Positions 11,433-24,650 of a stretch of 64,000 nucleotides of DNA are shown here, piece after piece. The DNA comes from Tolypeutes matacus (Eukaryota > Chordata > Mammalia > Cingulata > Chlamyphoridae): contig JAKSZT010054324.1 of assembly GCA_026826555.1 (NCBI GenBank), forward strand, positions 1,387,694-1,451,693, written 5' to 3'. The position numbers and the translations under genes are program-made. Under the pieces are notes generated by a model. It saw only the letters and a list, made by a program, of their open reading frames with translations, was not told where the DNA came from and searched no databases. Positions within the stretch are counted from its first letter, which is position 1. Every line of letters starts with the position of its first letter.

Positions 11433-11826
11433 TGTGGTGATTTGAAGCTGTATGTATCCCAGGAAAACATGTTCCTAAACTTAATCCATTCCTGTGGGTG
11501 TGATATCTATTGTAAGTAGTACATTTTGATAAGGTTACTTCAGTTAAGGTGTGGCCCACCTCAGTCAGGATGGGTCTTAATCCTGCTACTAGAGTTCCTT
11601 ACAGCGGAATGAAATTCAGACAGAGAGAAAGCCACAATTAGCAAGAATCTGGACATCAGTGAAACATGGAAGAGTAGGGAGAGACCAGGTCTTCAGGGAG
11701 AAAGCATGGCCTTGATGACCTTGATTTGGACTTTCTCTTAGCCTCAAAATCACAAGCAAATAAATTCCCTTTGTTTAAGCTGAACCATTGCATGGTATTT
11801 TCTTGAGCAGCCAAGGAAACTAAAAC
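11433..11826 (+). mobile_element. Solo LTR, second MaLR-like family
   Basis: Begins TGTGGTGATTTGAAGC and ends GGAAACTAAAACA. Just before the end is AATAAATTCCCTTTG, then 'AAGCTGAACC', 'TGGTATTTTC' and 'GAGCAGCC', closely parallel to the 3' end of MLT1/MST LTRs. The flanks GGAGT (11428-11432) and AGAGT (11827-11831) form a 5-bp duplication with one change. A partial second copy of this family surrounds the LTR at 29.05 kb. Confidence 0.75.
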
Positions 11827-12770
11827 AAGAGTAAAGCAAATTTTTTTCAAACTATGAAGAAAAATTTTTTCTAAAAACTATTTTGATCAAATAAGAGATG
11901 ATTTTCTTCAGCATCTCAGAAGATTCCGAAATTGAACTATATATAATGAATTTAAAATGCATTTTTGAAAAAAATCTCATATTTTGATAATTCATCTTTC
12001 TTCTGGAGAAGTATTGAATAATTTCTTCTTAATATGAAATGTTCTCTTTCTATTTACTTTGATGCCAACTTCATCAAACTAAGCTCCTTCTAGACCTACT
12101 TATTTCTTCACATTCCCCATTCATTTTTCCTATCTCACAGGTTTAGCAGTTAAGTCCCAAATAAGAATTCTGACTCAATCTTATACTTCTTTTCCTTAAG
12201 ATCTTTGTATTCTTTCTTTCTGCTCTTCTTGTTTGATATCATGACTTATATTGTCACATTCATGATAAATCCCCAATCTACTTGTCCAATCCTGTGACAA
12301 GCCCTGGTTTATTTTCTGTGGTAGTTTTGCTTATTCTGAAATAATCACTTTTGTATTGCCTTGCCAACTCATTCATTTAAATCTGTAAAGAATCAAAATG
12401 TTTTATTGCCCTTTTATAATTTTTTGGACTTTTCTCAATTGTTCTCCTGACTGCTATGTCCTGGGACTCTCTCTGTTTATTTTTCTCTTTTCCATTTAGA
12501 TGATATCTACTTACAGTTAGATAATATTTTACAATTCAATAACAATATCACTTTGTATGGAACAATCAAATGTCCCTGCCAACAGAATCTGCCTTAGGAA
12601 ACAGAAAAACAGAATACAGTCAGTTATCAGTCATATATTGTGACTAAGGTTATTAAGTTTTTACAATCAGAATAAAGCATCTTAAAAGAAATGTCAATTT
12701 GGGGATGTTACTGAATCTGTAACTCCATTCTTTTAAGTCCCTAATAACCTCTAGTTGTTTTATTTCTCTC
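11827..12770. other. AT-rich spacer, nothing recognised
   Basis: Low-complexity, pyrimidine-leaning AT-rich sequence. No open frame of interest, RNA gene or nameable repeat. Confidence 0.45.
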
Positions 12771-13355
12771 TGTATTTGGCTGCCAAAAGGGTGCTGATGC
12801 AAAGTACCAGAAATCTGATGGCTGTTATAAAGGGTATTTATTTGGGGTAGAAGCAGACAGTTACAAGGCCCTAAAGCAACTCAAGGTTGCTTTCTCACCA
12901 AAGTCAGTTGCCACATGTTGAAGCAAGATGGTTGCTGATCTCTGCCTGGTCTCTCAGGGCTTCCTGTATCAGTCTCTGGCATAGGGCTCATTTCTTTCCG
13001 GGCCTTCTCAGCTGTTCAGCTGCCCTGGTTTCTTCAGCTGCAAACTATCAGGCGAATGGTTCATCTCTCCCCCAGGACCCAGGATCAAACATGACAGAGC
13101 TCTCTCTCTCTCTTCTTGTGTCTTCTTGAGTGAGTGCCCATTTATATAGGCCCACCAAAGGGGCCGGGACTCAACCAGAGTCATGCCTTACTGACGTGGT
13201 CAAATCAAAGTCCTAATCCATTTAATCAAGTTGTCTTTAATCAAAGACATCTCAGCTGAATCTAATGAAATCAAATGGTCTCATACCAGAATAGATTAGT
13301 TTACAAACATAATCTTTCTCTTTTGGGGATTCATAAATAATATCAAAATGCCACA
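12771..13355 (-). mobile_element. Solo LTR, xenarthran MaLR-like family (copy 2)
   Basis: Same family as 1244-1890. On the minus strand it runs from TGTGGCATTTTG to the AATAAATACCC signal, 'AAAGTGCTGATGC'-type end block and ...AAATACA. The flanks are CTCTC and CTCAC, a 5-bp duplication with one mismatch. A CT repeat lies near 13100. No internal region is attached, so it is a solo LTR. Confidence 0.8.
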
Positions 13356-14200
13356 CTCACTATGGGAATATCTACTGAAAGAGTAAAATATCAACTAGGG
13401 ATGCAGCAACTTTCTGGTGAAAAAAATGCAAAATAGTTTTCATCATACTACTGAGTCTAATCAATTTTTAATGGCCATATGGAGCAGATTAGGAAAGTGT
13501 CTGAGGTCACTGTTAAGATCAGCCATAAAAATTACTATGATTAATCAGTGGTATCTGCCTTGAACATAGGACCTGACACTGATGCTTAAGTACTGTGCTT
13601 ATCATACCTGATCTAACAACAACAAAAATACAGGTCTTTGTCAGAGGAAATTGTAATGACTGCAGCTGTCTGGAAAATTATGTGAACAGAGAGTTTTGAA
13701 GGCATGGAGAATAGTAATGAAAATGTTGCCATGGTCCAAACAAAAAAAATTAAGGATGTATTAAAATGAGCCATGGAAATGAAGAGGAGATGATGGATGA
13801 GAGAGCTTTATTGCAATTAGGAAGGCTTGGAAATAATGACTGTTTATATGTGGAGGGTGAGGAAGAAAGAGGAGTTAAGAAAGGCCCATAGATTTATTGT
13901 TACCGTGATAGTGTTGACTCTGTATCATCAAAAATATATAAGAAAAAAAGATGTCTTTACAACAGAGGCAGAGATTCTGTTTTTATTATCTCTATTATCT
14001 TTGTTTCACAAGTCCTTTATATCTCTCCCTCACTAACCTTTATTTATAATGTTATATACATTTCACCTGGTAACAAAAAAATTCAAATAAAAAATTCCTA
14101 AAGTTCTTTTAATCAAGAGTCTCAAATCCAGTCCTTTCCTCCCTTTCCTGGATGCAACATAGTTATTTATTCATTTTTCATGTAGTTGCATATGTTAATA
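13356..14200. other. Spacer, nothing recognised
   Basis: AT-rich sequence without gene or clear repeat. Confidence 0.45.
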
Positions 14201-14380
14201 TTTCTCAACCTCAGCATTAACATTTTAGACTGGATAATTCTTTTTTGTGAGTATTAATCTGAGCATTGTAGGATGTTTAGCAATATCATTTGCCTTTATT
14301 CACTAGATGCCAGTAGTAAAGCCTGAATGTGACAATCATAATCAATGTGGGGCAAAGTCACCCCAAACTGAGAATCACTG
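14201..14380 (+). mobile_element. MER5-type hAT (Charlie) DNA transposon remnant
   Basis: Starts 'tttctcaacctcagcattaa' and ends 'ctgagaatcactg', which form inverted ends. Internal blocks 'attgtaggatgtttagcaa' and 'cactagatgccagtag' are the hallmark of MER5A/B, a short non-autonomous hAT-Charlie element common in placental mammals. It carries no transposase. Confidence 0.88.
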
Positions 14381-16359
14381 GCATATACACATTTGAACCC
14401 ATAGAAATATAGAGTAAGGGAATTTCAGTTAAACACAGACATGGAAGATATTTCAAATTAGCTCATGCAACTCCATTCTCATCCCCTTATAATGTTCCTT
14501 ACATTAGTGGATTGTAAGCTAAAAGCCACCTTTCCAAGTCTATCTCACAGTTCAGAGTCTGCACATTATCTGGATTAAACCAAGCCAGAGTACTTGTATA
14601 GATTTTGAAGGCAAAGAAAGCATTATGAAGCAGAGGTTGCTTCTGCTTTCGAGTTTGGCCATAATCATGCTTGCTTTTCCTGAATTAGCTGTATTAGAAA
14701 CCCAAAGTCAGAAATGTATTTTTTTCGGCTCTTGAGGGATGTGGGGCAAGCATTTTCTTGGCCTAGTTCATGGCACATGCAGTGTGGTCCTGAAGTCAGG
14801 AATGATGATGGTGGCTTCTTAGTTCTCTAGCATCCCAAACATTGAAAAAGTAATCATCTACCTTAGTGGTTCAGGTTCAGTTCAGTATTATTGTACAGGG
14901 AGTTAGTTCAGAGCCTGCTTATCTAGACTTTTAATGATTTCTAAGCTACATAGTAATAGATAATAAAAAACAAATTTTCACACCCTTACCCTGCCTAAAG
15001 AGTATCCAATGGTCAGCAATTGAAATGAGACAGATTCTCTGCTGCCTTCTGAATCTCCAATGAAATGAAAATAAAGGATTTTTATTTGTAAATTTGCAGA
15101 TACAAAAAGAACAGGAGAGGAGACTACAATGGATAAATGACGTTAATAAAATTTTAAGGATAGAAGGTGGATGAGTCTATAACTGATTCAGAAAGGTGAT
15201 TGTTACGGACCTGCAAAAGGGCAATGCAAATGGGAAGTAAGGTAATTCATGCTGTAGAAAGCTGAAAACACTGAAGAATTAGAGGCACTGATATTATGGG
15301 GTGGTGACAAGGGAGGGAGTTGGGGCCGTGTAATATGTGTGGGCTAAAATCGGAAGGGTTGGTTATAAAAAGGTCTCATAAGGAACAGATATACTCCTAG
15401 GTTGCTTCCTCACTCCATGCATCCTGGTAACAAGTCCTCATGGACTGTGGTTGTTTATCAGGGAACTGGAGAAATTAAATCAGAGAAGCATCAGAGACAG
15501 GGACAGAAGTCACTGCAGAATGAGAGAGAAGCTATACTCCAAAATCAGATGAGGTGAAATTTGGCACATGGAAATGTGGGACTTCCAGTCATGAGATAGC
15601 TGGTTTCTTCTATGGAAATATTAAATGACCTTGTAGAAAAGAAGTCCCCCAAATAAATGGACAGGCCCTATCTGCCCATTTGATCTTTCTACATGGGAAA
15701 TCATCAGTTGAGAATCTTCTTTCCCAAACTAACACAGAGCTTCTATCAGTATTTTAATGCCCTGAGCTTAAATATGAAAAATAACATGAAATATAATATG
15801 TGTGCACATGTTGGCAGGTGGTAGCAGGGAGGAGGGGGGTTGAGGGAATCCAATAAAATAAGAGATAGAGCCCAAAACAATTATGGTTAAAAAATAGATA
15901 ATTAAGAGAAAATAGAAACAATATATATAGAAAAATTATAAATATATATATATATATAAACCTTTTCAAAGAAGCCAACTCAGAGACTGTGTCCCACTTC
16001 TAGACCATGGCCTATGACCCAGGATTCTGGGACTCCCCAGCATAATAACCTGATCTAGAGCCAGCTTCCCAGTTCTGCTGTTCTTCTACCCTGGGTTTTC
16101 TCCAAATGGTTGACCATGCCACAGCAGGGGGAGTTTTTGGGGAGGTAGTGAGGGTGGGGGATGTGGTATACAGAGCTTAGACCTGCTATTCTGTGTCAGA
16201 AACATTCCCAGGAAGACCAGTGCTATAGATAGGCCAGGGATGGGAAAAGAGAAGAGGGCCTGGCTGAGTATCTGGAGCTAGTTGTTTGCTCTTTTGTCTC
16301 AGGCACTGCAAATACACGCTAGCCCCAAGCTTGTATTTACTGCTAAAAAGCCTCATCTA
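14381..16359. other. Spacer with a short TA repeat
   Basis: Mostly unique-looking AT-rich DNA. A (TA)n tract lies at about 15942-15958. I see no splice-bounded coding exon or RNA gene, though short exons cannot be excluded by eye. Confidence 0.4.
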
Positions 16360-16480
16360 ACTGGATGTATGTCCCATGGCAAATATTTTAACCCCCACGG
16401 GCCTCAGTTTCCTTAACCGTAACAATGATGAATTTGAACTTAATGATCTCCAAAGATCCTTCAAACCCTAAAATTTTGAC
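16360..16480 (+). mobile_element. MIR SINE fragment
   Basis: The run 'gggcctcagtttccttaac' followed by 'gatgaatttgaacttaatga' matches the central-to-3' part of MIR, an ancient tRNA-derived mammalian SINE. Diverged, no duplication visible. Confidence 0.6.
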
Positions 16481-19400
16481 CATTCATCTCTTTTAATCTT
16501 TATTTATCCAAATAACATATATTTATTTTCAGGGTCACATAAACATTGAAAAGCATTTCCTATTAATTTCCAAAAGACACTGAATAAACTCACATAAACC
16601 TGCAGATTGAAAGTCATTTCTGTTTCTTTATTCTTCCCCCCTTTAGATGCTTTTGGCTAGGTGAGCAATCAGACCTCATTGACTGGGGGGGCCTCTGTGT
16701 CAGTGACTCAGCATCTCTGGCTCATTTTTTCCTTAGACTAAGTTAAGGTGCCAAACCTAATACAATTTTCTTATGCAAGATTTAGCATAGAAGGAACTAT
16801 TGAAACCACAGGGTGGAAATTACTGATTAGCTTGAGATGCTATTAGCATAGCAGCAGGAGAAAAAGACTAAATGAGCTCTGATCTGAAGTAAAATATGTC
16901 ATCCTAGAAACTGCAAGTGATATGATGGAGAAACAATGCTGGATAATAGGGGAGGAGAAGGAATAAGCTATTAGACTTATCGGCAAGAAGACAAGCATTT
17001 AAATTAGGAGGACGTGACAATGAGGCAGCGTGTGTTAACATGCAAGAACCCAGACTAAAAGACACTAGTTAGTGATAACAGACAGGAAAAAATCCATCAG
17101 CTGATGGAGAATGCGGCACTAAGTGGACTAGGAAAGGAAGAGGATGCAAGCATACTTCTTTACTTGGAGAAAACAAGCAGACAAAATACATGGCAAGTAC
17201 TCCCTCCTTTAGGTAACATCATTGAACATACCATGAACAAAAAGAGCTAACTATACAGAAAATTATAGAGGAAAAAATGTGGTGAGGAGATACAAAATAA
17301 TAATAACAATAATAATAAAACAACCAAAAACTGATAGGCAAATATTTGGGGATTTTTCTCCTTTTGAGAGTATCAAGGTGCAATAATTTATATATATATA
17401 TATTTACATAATATATATTATAGACAGTAACAAAATAACATCCATGTTATGGTGAGCAACCTTTTTTATAAATCTACCCAGACTTGTGGGTTTAGATGGA
17501 TCAGCTCAAATCAAGAACTGATTCCTTTGTTTATGGAAGGAAAAGTGCATGAGTTTTGCTGTAAAACCCTGTTAACCTCACTGTGATGTGCAAGTTTTAT
17601 CTACAGCACATTATTCCATCCTGTGTCTCTGGCTCCAGGAAATTTGCAAAGGGGAGAAGGAGATGCATTATAAACCCTTGACTGTACTGCAAAGAGACCA
17701 GAGAAAATGAATTGTATGTTTTTCTATTTATGAAGATTGAGAATAGTTAATGAATATTGCTAAGAAATTAGATCAGCCCCTCTGATCACCAGAAAGCATG
17801 TTTTAAAAATTAGACACAAAACTATGGGAATGAATAAGGAACTAACATTTCTGATTCCCATATGTTTCCTAGTTCAACGTTGGATTGCTGATTACAGCAA
17901 ACTAATAAATAAGTAACAACCCTAACATCAAAGAATCATATTTGCAATCTTGGCATCTCCATATTCAGATATTTAATTTTAAAAAATGAAATTTATTTTG
18001 CCACATTGAGAATAATTCAATTAATCCTAGCTTTTCATTTTAAGGGAGTAAATAATTAAAGCCTTAATTAAAGAGTCAATGGCATTGTTTTTAAAGCAAA
18101 TTCTCATTTTATCAATACTCTTCCCAATTTTTTGTAGTCATTGTATTAACACACTTTTTGTTTTTTATTTCCAAGACTAGGGCTACAAAGATAAGTAGGA
18201 TACAATCTGTTCCCTCATATAGTCACACTCTAGTATGAGTTAGCCTTTTATAATGAATAAGTTTAATACAATGAGAAAAATGCTGCACTATTGATATATA
18301 TTAGGAACTATGAGGAGACTAAAGATGGCATGATCAGCTTTCCCAAGTGGTAGAATAATCCTTCATAAAGAAGAAGGCACTCGAGCTGGTTCTTGAAGCA
18401 TGAGAAGGATTTGCCAATTTGCCAAAGTAGAGGCGGTCATTGGAGGTTGACACCAGTGTCTACATAGTCTTGTTAGTGTGAAAAAAAAATGGGCAAGAAA
18501 TTGTAAATGATTCCATATGGCTGGAGGAAGAGGGCTTGTGAGCAGTGGGAAGGGGTGTAAGCAATATTAGCATAATGAAACATCATAAAATATAATAAAA
18601 TTACCTAGCTCCCTGAATTTAATACCAGGGCTTTATTTTATCACAAGAGCATATGACTTGCTTTGTTCTAACTGATTTGCTCTTGGTGATCAATGATAAT
18701 ATATATTGCTATCAAGTATGGCAAATTTATCATTGCTGAGTGGTTTCATGTATTGATTTTTTTTTACTAATTCAGTTAGTGTCACAGAATGTTTGAGAAA
18801 GGGCAACAAATATAGATCCTATTTCATATTCAACACAAATGTCTCAGAATTGTGATATTTTATATTTGGGGAAATCGTAGTTCTTTTCTGCTTCCTGAGT
18901 TTAGAGTTAACAAACTCTTCAGCCCTTCAGATACCTTTTTTATTAACTGGTGAAAATGATTATTCAGACAGATGGTTTATTCAAGGAAAGTAGTTACTTT
19001 TATTTCCCTTGGCATTAGCACCATCTGCTCTGATTGGGGGTTGGGGTTTCCAGATGTTGTTATTTCTGTATAGGCTGTGGAATCTTTGTTACCCGTTATT
19101 TCAACTACAATATCTTACTCCCTAGAGAATAACAGCTGATTTATGTTATCCTCCTTATCAATACATGCAAAATATCCAGGTATATAAAATCAAGAGAACA
19201 TATCATTGGAGCTTAGAGTGTGGTGAGAGGTCTAAAGTCCCAAAAACAGAAATCTGCAGAACCAAAGTATCCAGGAGAATCACAGAGACAAGCAAAACAA
19301 TCATCCGTCAAAATCCATAGAGGCAATATATAGTTTGCATTGCACCAATGGTAGAAAATGGAGGATGCTGTGATTGGTTACCCCAATAATGACTATATTC

Positions 19401-20194
19401 CTCCCCACCTCCATCGGTGGCAACCTGCACTAAAGAAGGCTAATAGAACAGTAATAAAAAACATTGGGAAAGTTATTTTTTTTCCCACAATATCATGCCA
19501 ATATTAATAATTAACAATAAGATCTATCACTTGCTTGGTACTTTTTATAATTCTTGTATTTAATAAATGGTAGCTAAACATTTGTCTGCACCCATCTTAG
19601 ATTGGAGCACAGATCATGCCAATTCACCTTGCCTTGAACTACACTAATGGAAAAGTATTTCTGATAATACTGTTAATAAAATGTAATGAGTTAAGAAGAA
19701 TGTATTCAAATATTTATAAACTAGGAGGTAAAAATAATAAAAAATACATATTAAAAGGTTCAGTTTTAATGATTAAATTTATAAACAACTATAAATGTTA
19801 ATGTACTATCCTTTTTAAGGGAACTATTCCAGGTAAAGTAAAGCTATCAAATGTTGTATGGCTTATACCAGTAAAACTTTAGAATCAAGTTAAGTGCTCA
19901 ATAATAGGGGGACAATTGTCATATTAGATATACTATAGTAGCTTGATAAAAGGCATTTAGAGTAATGTGAGAAAAAATGCAAGCTAAAAATTATATACGA
20001 AAATCACAACCATGATAAAATACAATCATAACACTTAAAGAGTAAGCACATACTTGTTGGTAACTAAAATGCATGTGATATTTTTCTCTACTTTTAAATA
20101 GAAAATAATGATGTTTTGTTAGTTTAATAAGAAATAGATGGCTTTTAAGAAACATAAGATTAATAGCTCTTATTTATAGATTATTTTATTTCAG
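16481..20194. other. Long AT-rich stretch, nothing recognised
   Basis: Contains a (TA)n tract near 17388-17402 and a (AAT)n-like patch near 17295-17320. The longest open frame is 61 codons at 19616-19801 (+) and is lysine/asparagine-rich, as expected by chance in AT-rich DNA. I can assign no gene or repeat. Confidence 0.4.
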
Positions 20195-20330
20195 TAATAG
20201 GCAAACCTGCAAGATAAGGATTGTTATCTCCATTTTAAAAATGAAGTTAAGGATGGTATAATTGGACACATAGCAAGTAGAAGATTTAGGATTTGAAAAG
20301 TGATTTGACTGCCTCTGAAATCCACCTTTA
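20195..20330 (-). mobile_element. MIR SINE fragment, antisense
   Basis: The order 'ttatctccattttaaaaatga', 'acacatagcaagtag', 'gatttaggatttg' is reverse-orientation MIR. Diverged fragment. Confidence 0.6.
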
Positions 20331-20594
20331 CGTGCAGTTTTCTCCATGCCCTACCCCATGTTGCCTCCATACCTTCCAGAACTCCACTTTTCATTTCTGA
20401 CCAAGAATAGCAAGTGGATGTATTCCTGAATGTGAAAGCCTTCAAACCATGCCAGGTCTCTTTTGCCCACCTCCCATATACCCTCTTTTATTTTTTTATT
20501 GTGGGTAAAAATCAAATTTTTCACAATACATACCAATATTTATAAAATGATATATAAATATATGTGGATATATGTGCATTTACTTACATAAATG

Positions 20595-20595
<1 letters not shown>

Positions 20596-20624
<29 letters not shown>
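20596..20624. repeat. (TA)n microsatellite
   Basis: About 14 uninterrupted AT dinucleotides followed by a T run. Likely length-variable between individuals. Confidence 0.95.
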
Positions 20625-20634
<10 letters not shown>

Positions 20635-20879
20635 GGTGCTTAGATTACCTAGATATTACACAGATATTATAGGGATTCCCATGTTCCCCACCTCCCACAA
20701 TGTGTATATCCATTACGGGTGATGTGCCACATACACCCTCTTTATATTCCTCATGTGAGTTGTAATATTTCCTGACAGAACTAAACATCAGCCCCCTCAA
20801 ACTAGTCTTTTTCTATCAGTGAGATTTTAAGTGCTGGATGGAGAAAGTCGTTCACCTCAGAATCAAATTCTGAGGCCAA

Positions 20880-21800
20880 AATGAATTTTTTAACTTTTAG
20901 TTTTGAAACAATTTTTGACTTACAGAAAAGTTTCAAAAACAATACAGGGGTTCCTGATATCTGTTATCCATCTTTCCCTAATATTATATCTTGCATATCA
21001 CGGTAAAGCTATCAATACCAGAAAATTAATATGGGTATAATACTAACTAAACTACAGATCTTATTCAAATTTAACCAGTTTTTCCACTAATATACTTTTC
21101 CTGTTTGGGGATTTTTATCTAGGATCCCACATTACATTTGTTATGTTTCCTAAGTCTCCTCCAATCTGCAACAGTTCTTCAGTCCTTCCTTATTTTTCAT
21201 GTCCTTGACACTTTTGAAGAGTACTGAATAAATATTCTATAAAAGGCCCTTCAATTTGAGTTTGTCTGATGTGTTCTCATGATGAGTCTGAGGTTATGCA
21301 TGTTTGGCATAAATACCTCAGAAATGACAATGTGTCTTTCTCAGTGTATTGTAGCGAGAAGTCCATAATGTCAGTATTCCTTATTACTGGTGATGTTACC
21401 ACTAAGTTAAGGTGGTGTCTACTGGGTTACTATCTTTCCAGTTGTAGCTAATAAGCATGTTAGGGCAAATATTTGAGATATTTGGTAATATCCTGTTTCT
21501 TGAAACTTTCACCCACTACTTTTAGCATCTGTAGGGGGATCTTGTTTGCAACAATTATTACTGTGGTGTTTGCCTAATAGCGATTTTCTAATGAAATTCA
21601 ATTTGAATCTGCCATAGATAAAGTCCTCCTATATTTCAGATGACACATTTGTTTTCCTTCCTTGGGTCCTCAGTGCCCGTAGTAAATATAAATATATTTC
21701 TTTATATTGTTTTTCTCTTAATGAGCATTGGATTTCACGAAAAATGCTACTAACCTTGCATCAATAATGGTGTCTTATTTTTCTTAGCCCCTACTAATTT
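20880..21800 (+). mobile_element. Old L1M-type 3' fragment
   Basis: Characteristic blocks in order: 'acagaaaagtttcaaaaac', 'gtctgatgtgttctcatgat', 'gaggttatgcatgtttggc', 'ggtgatgttaccactaag', 'tttcacccactacttttagc'. Together they match a widespread old L1M 3' region as I recall it. The subfamily and orientation convention are from memory. No coding potential. Confidence 0.55.
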
Positions 21801-22854
21801 ATTTTGGAACTAGAGTAAAGAGGGTAAAATATAAGACTCTGTATAATGAACCGTATGGGTCAATTTCTGGCATAAATTCTGGTGATAAGAGGAAACATCA
21901 GTGGTGATACTTTCAATATGATAGATGCCAACAACCAGAAAAACCTCATTGATTTTATTAGATATCTTAATGTTTTGGACCTTTAATGAAACAAATTTGA
22001 TTATAGGTAAAATAAATCTCTCCAAGTTCTGTGTTCTTTACTATTTTCTAGCCCTTCTTTCCTAAGTTGTTTCTCAAAGGAATCAGAGTAATAGACTGAG
22101 ATTTTCCATTCTTTTAAAGCCAAAGGAAAAATTTCCCTTGGGAAAAATTTGGAGAAACAGCTTACGGGGTAGGCTTGACTATGCCTTTGTAATTATGTGT
22201 GTCCTGAGGCAAGTTTTTTCTTTTGTTTTGTTTTGTTTTTTAACTTTTGTACTTTTCAGTTTCTTTATAACTAAGGACAAGCAGGATGAATGATATCTAA
22301 GATCTGACATTTCATGGAGCTTCCAAAATATTATTTCCTCAAATTGTTATAGGCTTGCTGCAAATTAGGCAGTTAGGCTATTTATTACTCTACTTGTCTT
22401 CTTGTTAGAAATTACCCATGACGAATAGGAGATAAATAAAATGTGTTTAGTTCTACCATTTACATATTACTTCAACTATTCAATATTTTACAAATAATAT
22501 CAGGACAAAAAAAGAAGTAAATTATGACAACGTCATTATTTTCTCTAGCATATATACAATATTCATAGTTAATTTTCTTTCCACTTTTGTTTTTTAATCT
22601 ATCTGTAGCAGAATAATCTTAGACAAAATTGTGTAGTAAGCAAATTTAGTCTGTGCTTACCTCTTTTTACCTTCTTTACTAAACTTTACATATAATACCA
22701 TAATTTTATTGGAGCTAGGATATTTGCCTTAGTCATTATGTATTTTCAGTAGCTTATAGGTTACTGACATACTGTAGACATTAATAATATGTACTGTTGA
22801 ACTTAGTGGTATTGAATGAAATGAAATGCAAGATTATCCCTGGTTAGTTATGAG
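21801..22854. other. Spacer, nothing recognised
   Basis: AT-rich, without gene or nameable repeat. A short (TTTTG)n patch lies near 22220. Confidence 0.4.
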
Positions 22855-23010
22855 TGTTCTGGACATGGAGTCAGAGGACCTCAGGTCAACTCATAGCTCA
22901 ATTACTCAAAACTTATGTGAGAAAGCCACTTATCTAGTACTCAGTTTCTTGATTAAAATGATTTTTAAAAAACTTTATAAGGTGGCTGTGCAGATTAAAT
23001 GATGGCATAT
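22855..23010 (+). mobile_element. MIR SINE fragment
   Basis: 'gacatggagtcagaggacctcaggt', 'tactcagtttcttgatta' and 'gtgcagattaaatgatg' appear in MIR order. A C9 tract follows directly. Confidence 0.65.
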
Positions 23011-23731
23011 TGAACCCCCCCCCCAATGATAGAATATATCCTAATAATATGGAAAGGTGTCACTAGGGAGCCAGAAAATTAAAGAATTTCTGGAATATAG
23101 ACTGCAAATAAGATTAGACCAAAAGCAAAGCAAAAGCACCATAGCCCAAAACATATAACATAGGCTGGAGAAAACTTCAGCAGGAGGACAAAAATTTCCA
23201 AGTTCCAAATCAAAAGGATCCTATTCTTGAAAACTGGGCCTACCATAGTCCCCCATGAAAATTTTCTTTGCCAAGCAAGCATAAGTTCTATACAAAGTGA
23301 AGTCTCTTGTACAGGTTAATAGGATCTGAAAAAAGGAAAGCACAACTGGACTTTTCCAATAAGCAAAAAGATATAAAAGAGAAAAATAGTTATGTCTATA
23401 AAATAAATTTATTGAAGTACTACATACCTCCTTATTTAGGAGATTGTTGGGTACCCAGCTTGTCTCCTACCAGCTCAGTAGAACAAAACCTGCTGGTTGA
23501 TGTGTCCTGCAAATTTACATAAAGTCCCACTTTAATAGAATGTGCATCATATGCTCGTCCAGGGGAGGGAACTATTGATAAAAGATCCCAACACACTTGG
23601 AGAGAAAACACATACAAGCCACCTTTACTGACTAACCTGACTCCAATTCAGAATGTCAACAAACAACCATGATTACCTGATAGTTTAAAAAAAACAACAA
23701 AAAGAAGCATCAGAAGCATCAGTAGAGGAGC

Positions 23732-23788
23732 AGGAGGGAGGGAGAAGAAAAAGAAGGAAAAGGAGAAGAAGGGGAGGAGGAGAAAGAG
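23732..23788. repeat. 57-bp pure polypurine tract
   Basis: Every base on the plus strand is A or G, built from GAGGA/GAAGAA units inside a longer purine-biased stretch (about 23695-23805). Such tracts can form triplex DNA; here that is inference only. Confidence 0.95.
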
Positions 23789-24079
23789 CAAGAAAAACTG
23801 ATTCAGGGGACATAAGATTATTTAAATAGCTTTTAAAATTCTGCTCCATAGTCTCAGAAATAGGTGAATAGTTAATGTTTCTATGAAACAAGGAGTAAAG
23901 AAGCATAAGAAAGATTTACTGGGGATTTTAAAATATGATTAAAAATAAAACTTTAATGGAAGGGCAGAATATTAGAATTAATGTGGCTATATCTAATTAG
24001 TGATCATAAATATAGTTGGGAAAAATATTTGGAATCCAAAACAAAAAAAAATTGATAAGAAATACAAGTGCAACATTAA

Positions 24080-24650
24080 AAGATATGGAGCCTCGATCCA
24101 CCTAATAGGAGTTTCAGAAACAAAGACTGTGATTGTTATCAACATGTGATAGAAGGGTATTTCCCTGATCTAAAAAGAATCTTAACAATGTAATACTTTC
24201 AGAAGTAAAAAAGAAAGGACACCTTATTCTAAACACAAAGAATGAAAAGTAATATGTACCTAGATATTTCAAAACTCCACTGATGGTGATAATACTCCAA
24301 GGAAGATGAAAGTAGTTACCTACAAAAGATTGTCATTGGCCTGACTTTCAATAACAAACATCTGATGATAGAAGATAATGTGAAATTTTCTTTAAAATTA
24401 TTTTGTTCTACAAATACTGTTTCTAGCCAAACTAGCAATCAAAACCTGAGTGTGTGTATATACATACATATACACATATGCATATATATATGAATCCATT
24501 ACATTGACCACAGCATATTTCCTAAATTTGAAAAAAGTAGGTTACTCGAGATCTTATGACAGAAAATTTGAAAAGGAAAACAAGAATAAAGGCAACTTGG
24601 AATATCACAGAAAAAAAATTGTGGTTGAATATGACCAATGACGCTTCAAA
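24080..24650 (+). mobile_element. Old L1/HAL1-like ORF1-side fragment
   Basis: The run 'cacctaataggagtttcag', 'aaaactccactgatgg' and 'tttcaataacaaacatctgatgatagaagataatg' follows the order of the 3' part of L1 ORF1 in old L1 or HAL1 elements. Strongly decayed. An interspersed (TA)/(CA) patch is at 24455-24490. Confidence 0.45.

Noticed and set aside
19616..19801. 61-codon lysine/asparagine-rich frame
   Set aside because: Composition expected by chance in AT-rich DNA; no domain, no conserved neighbour.
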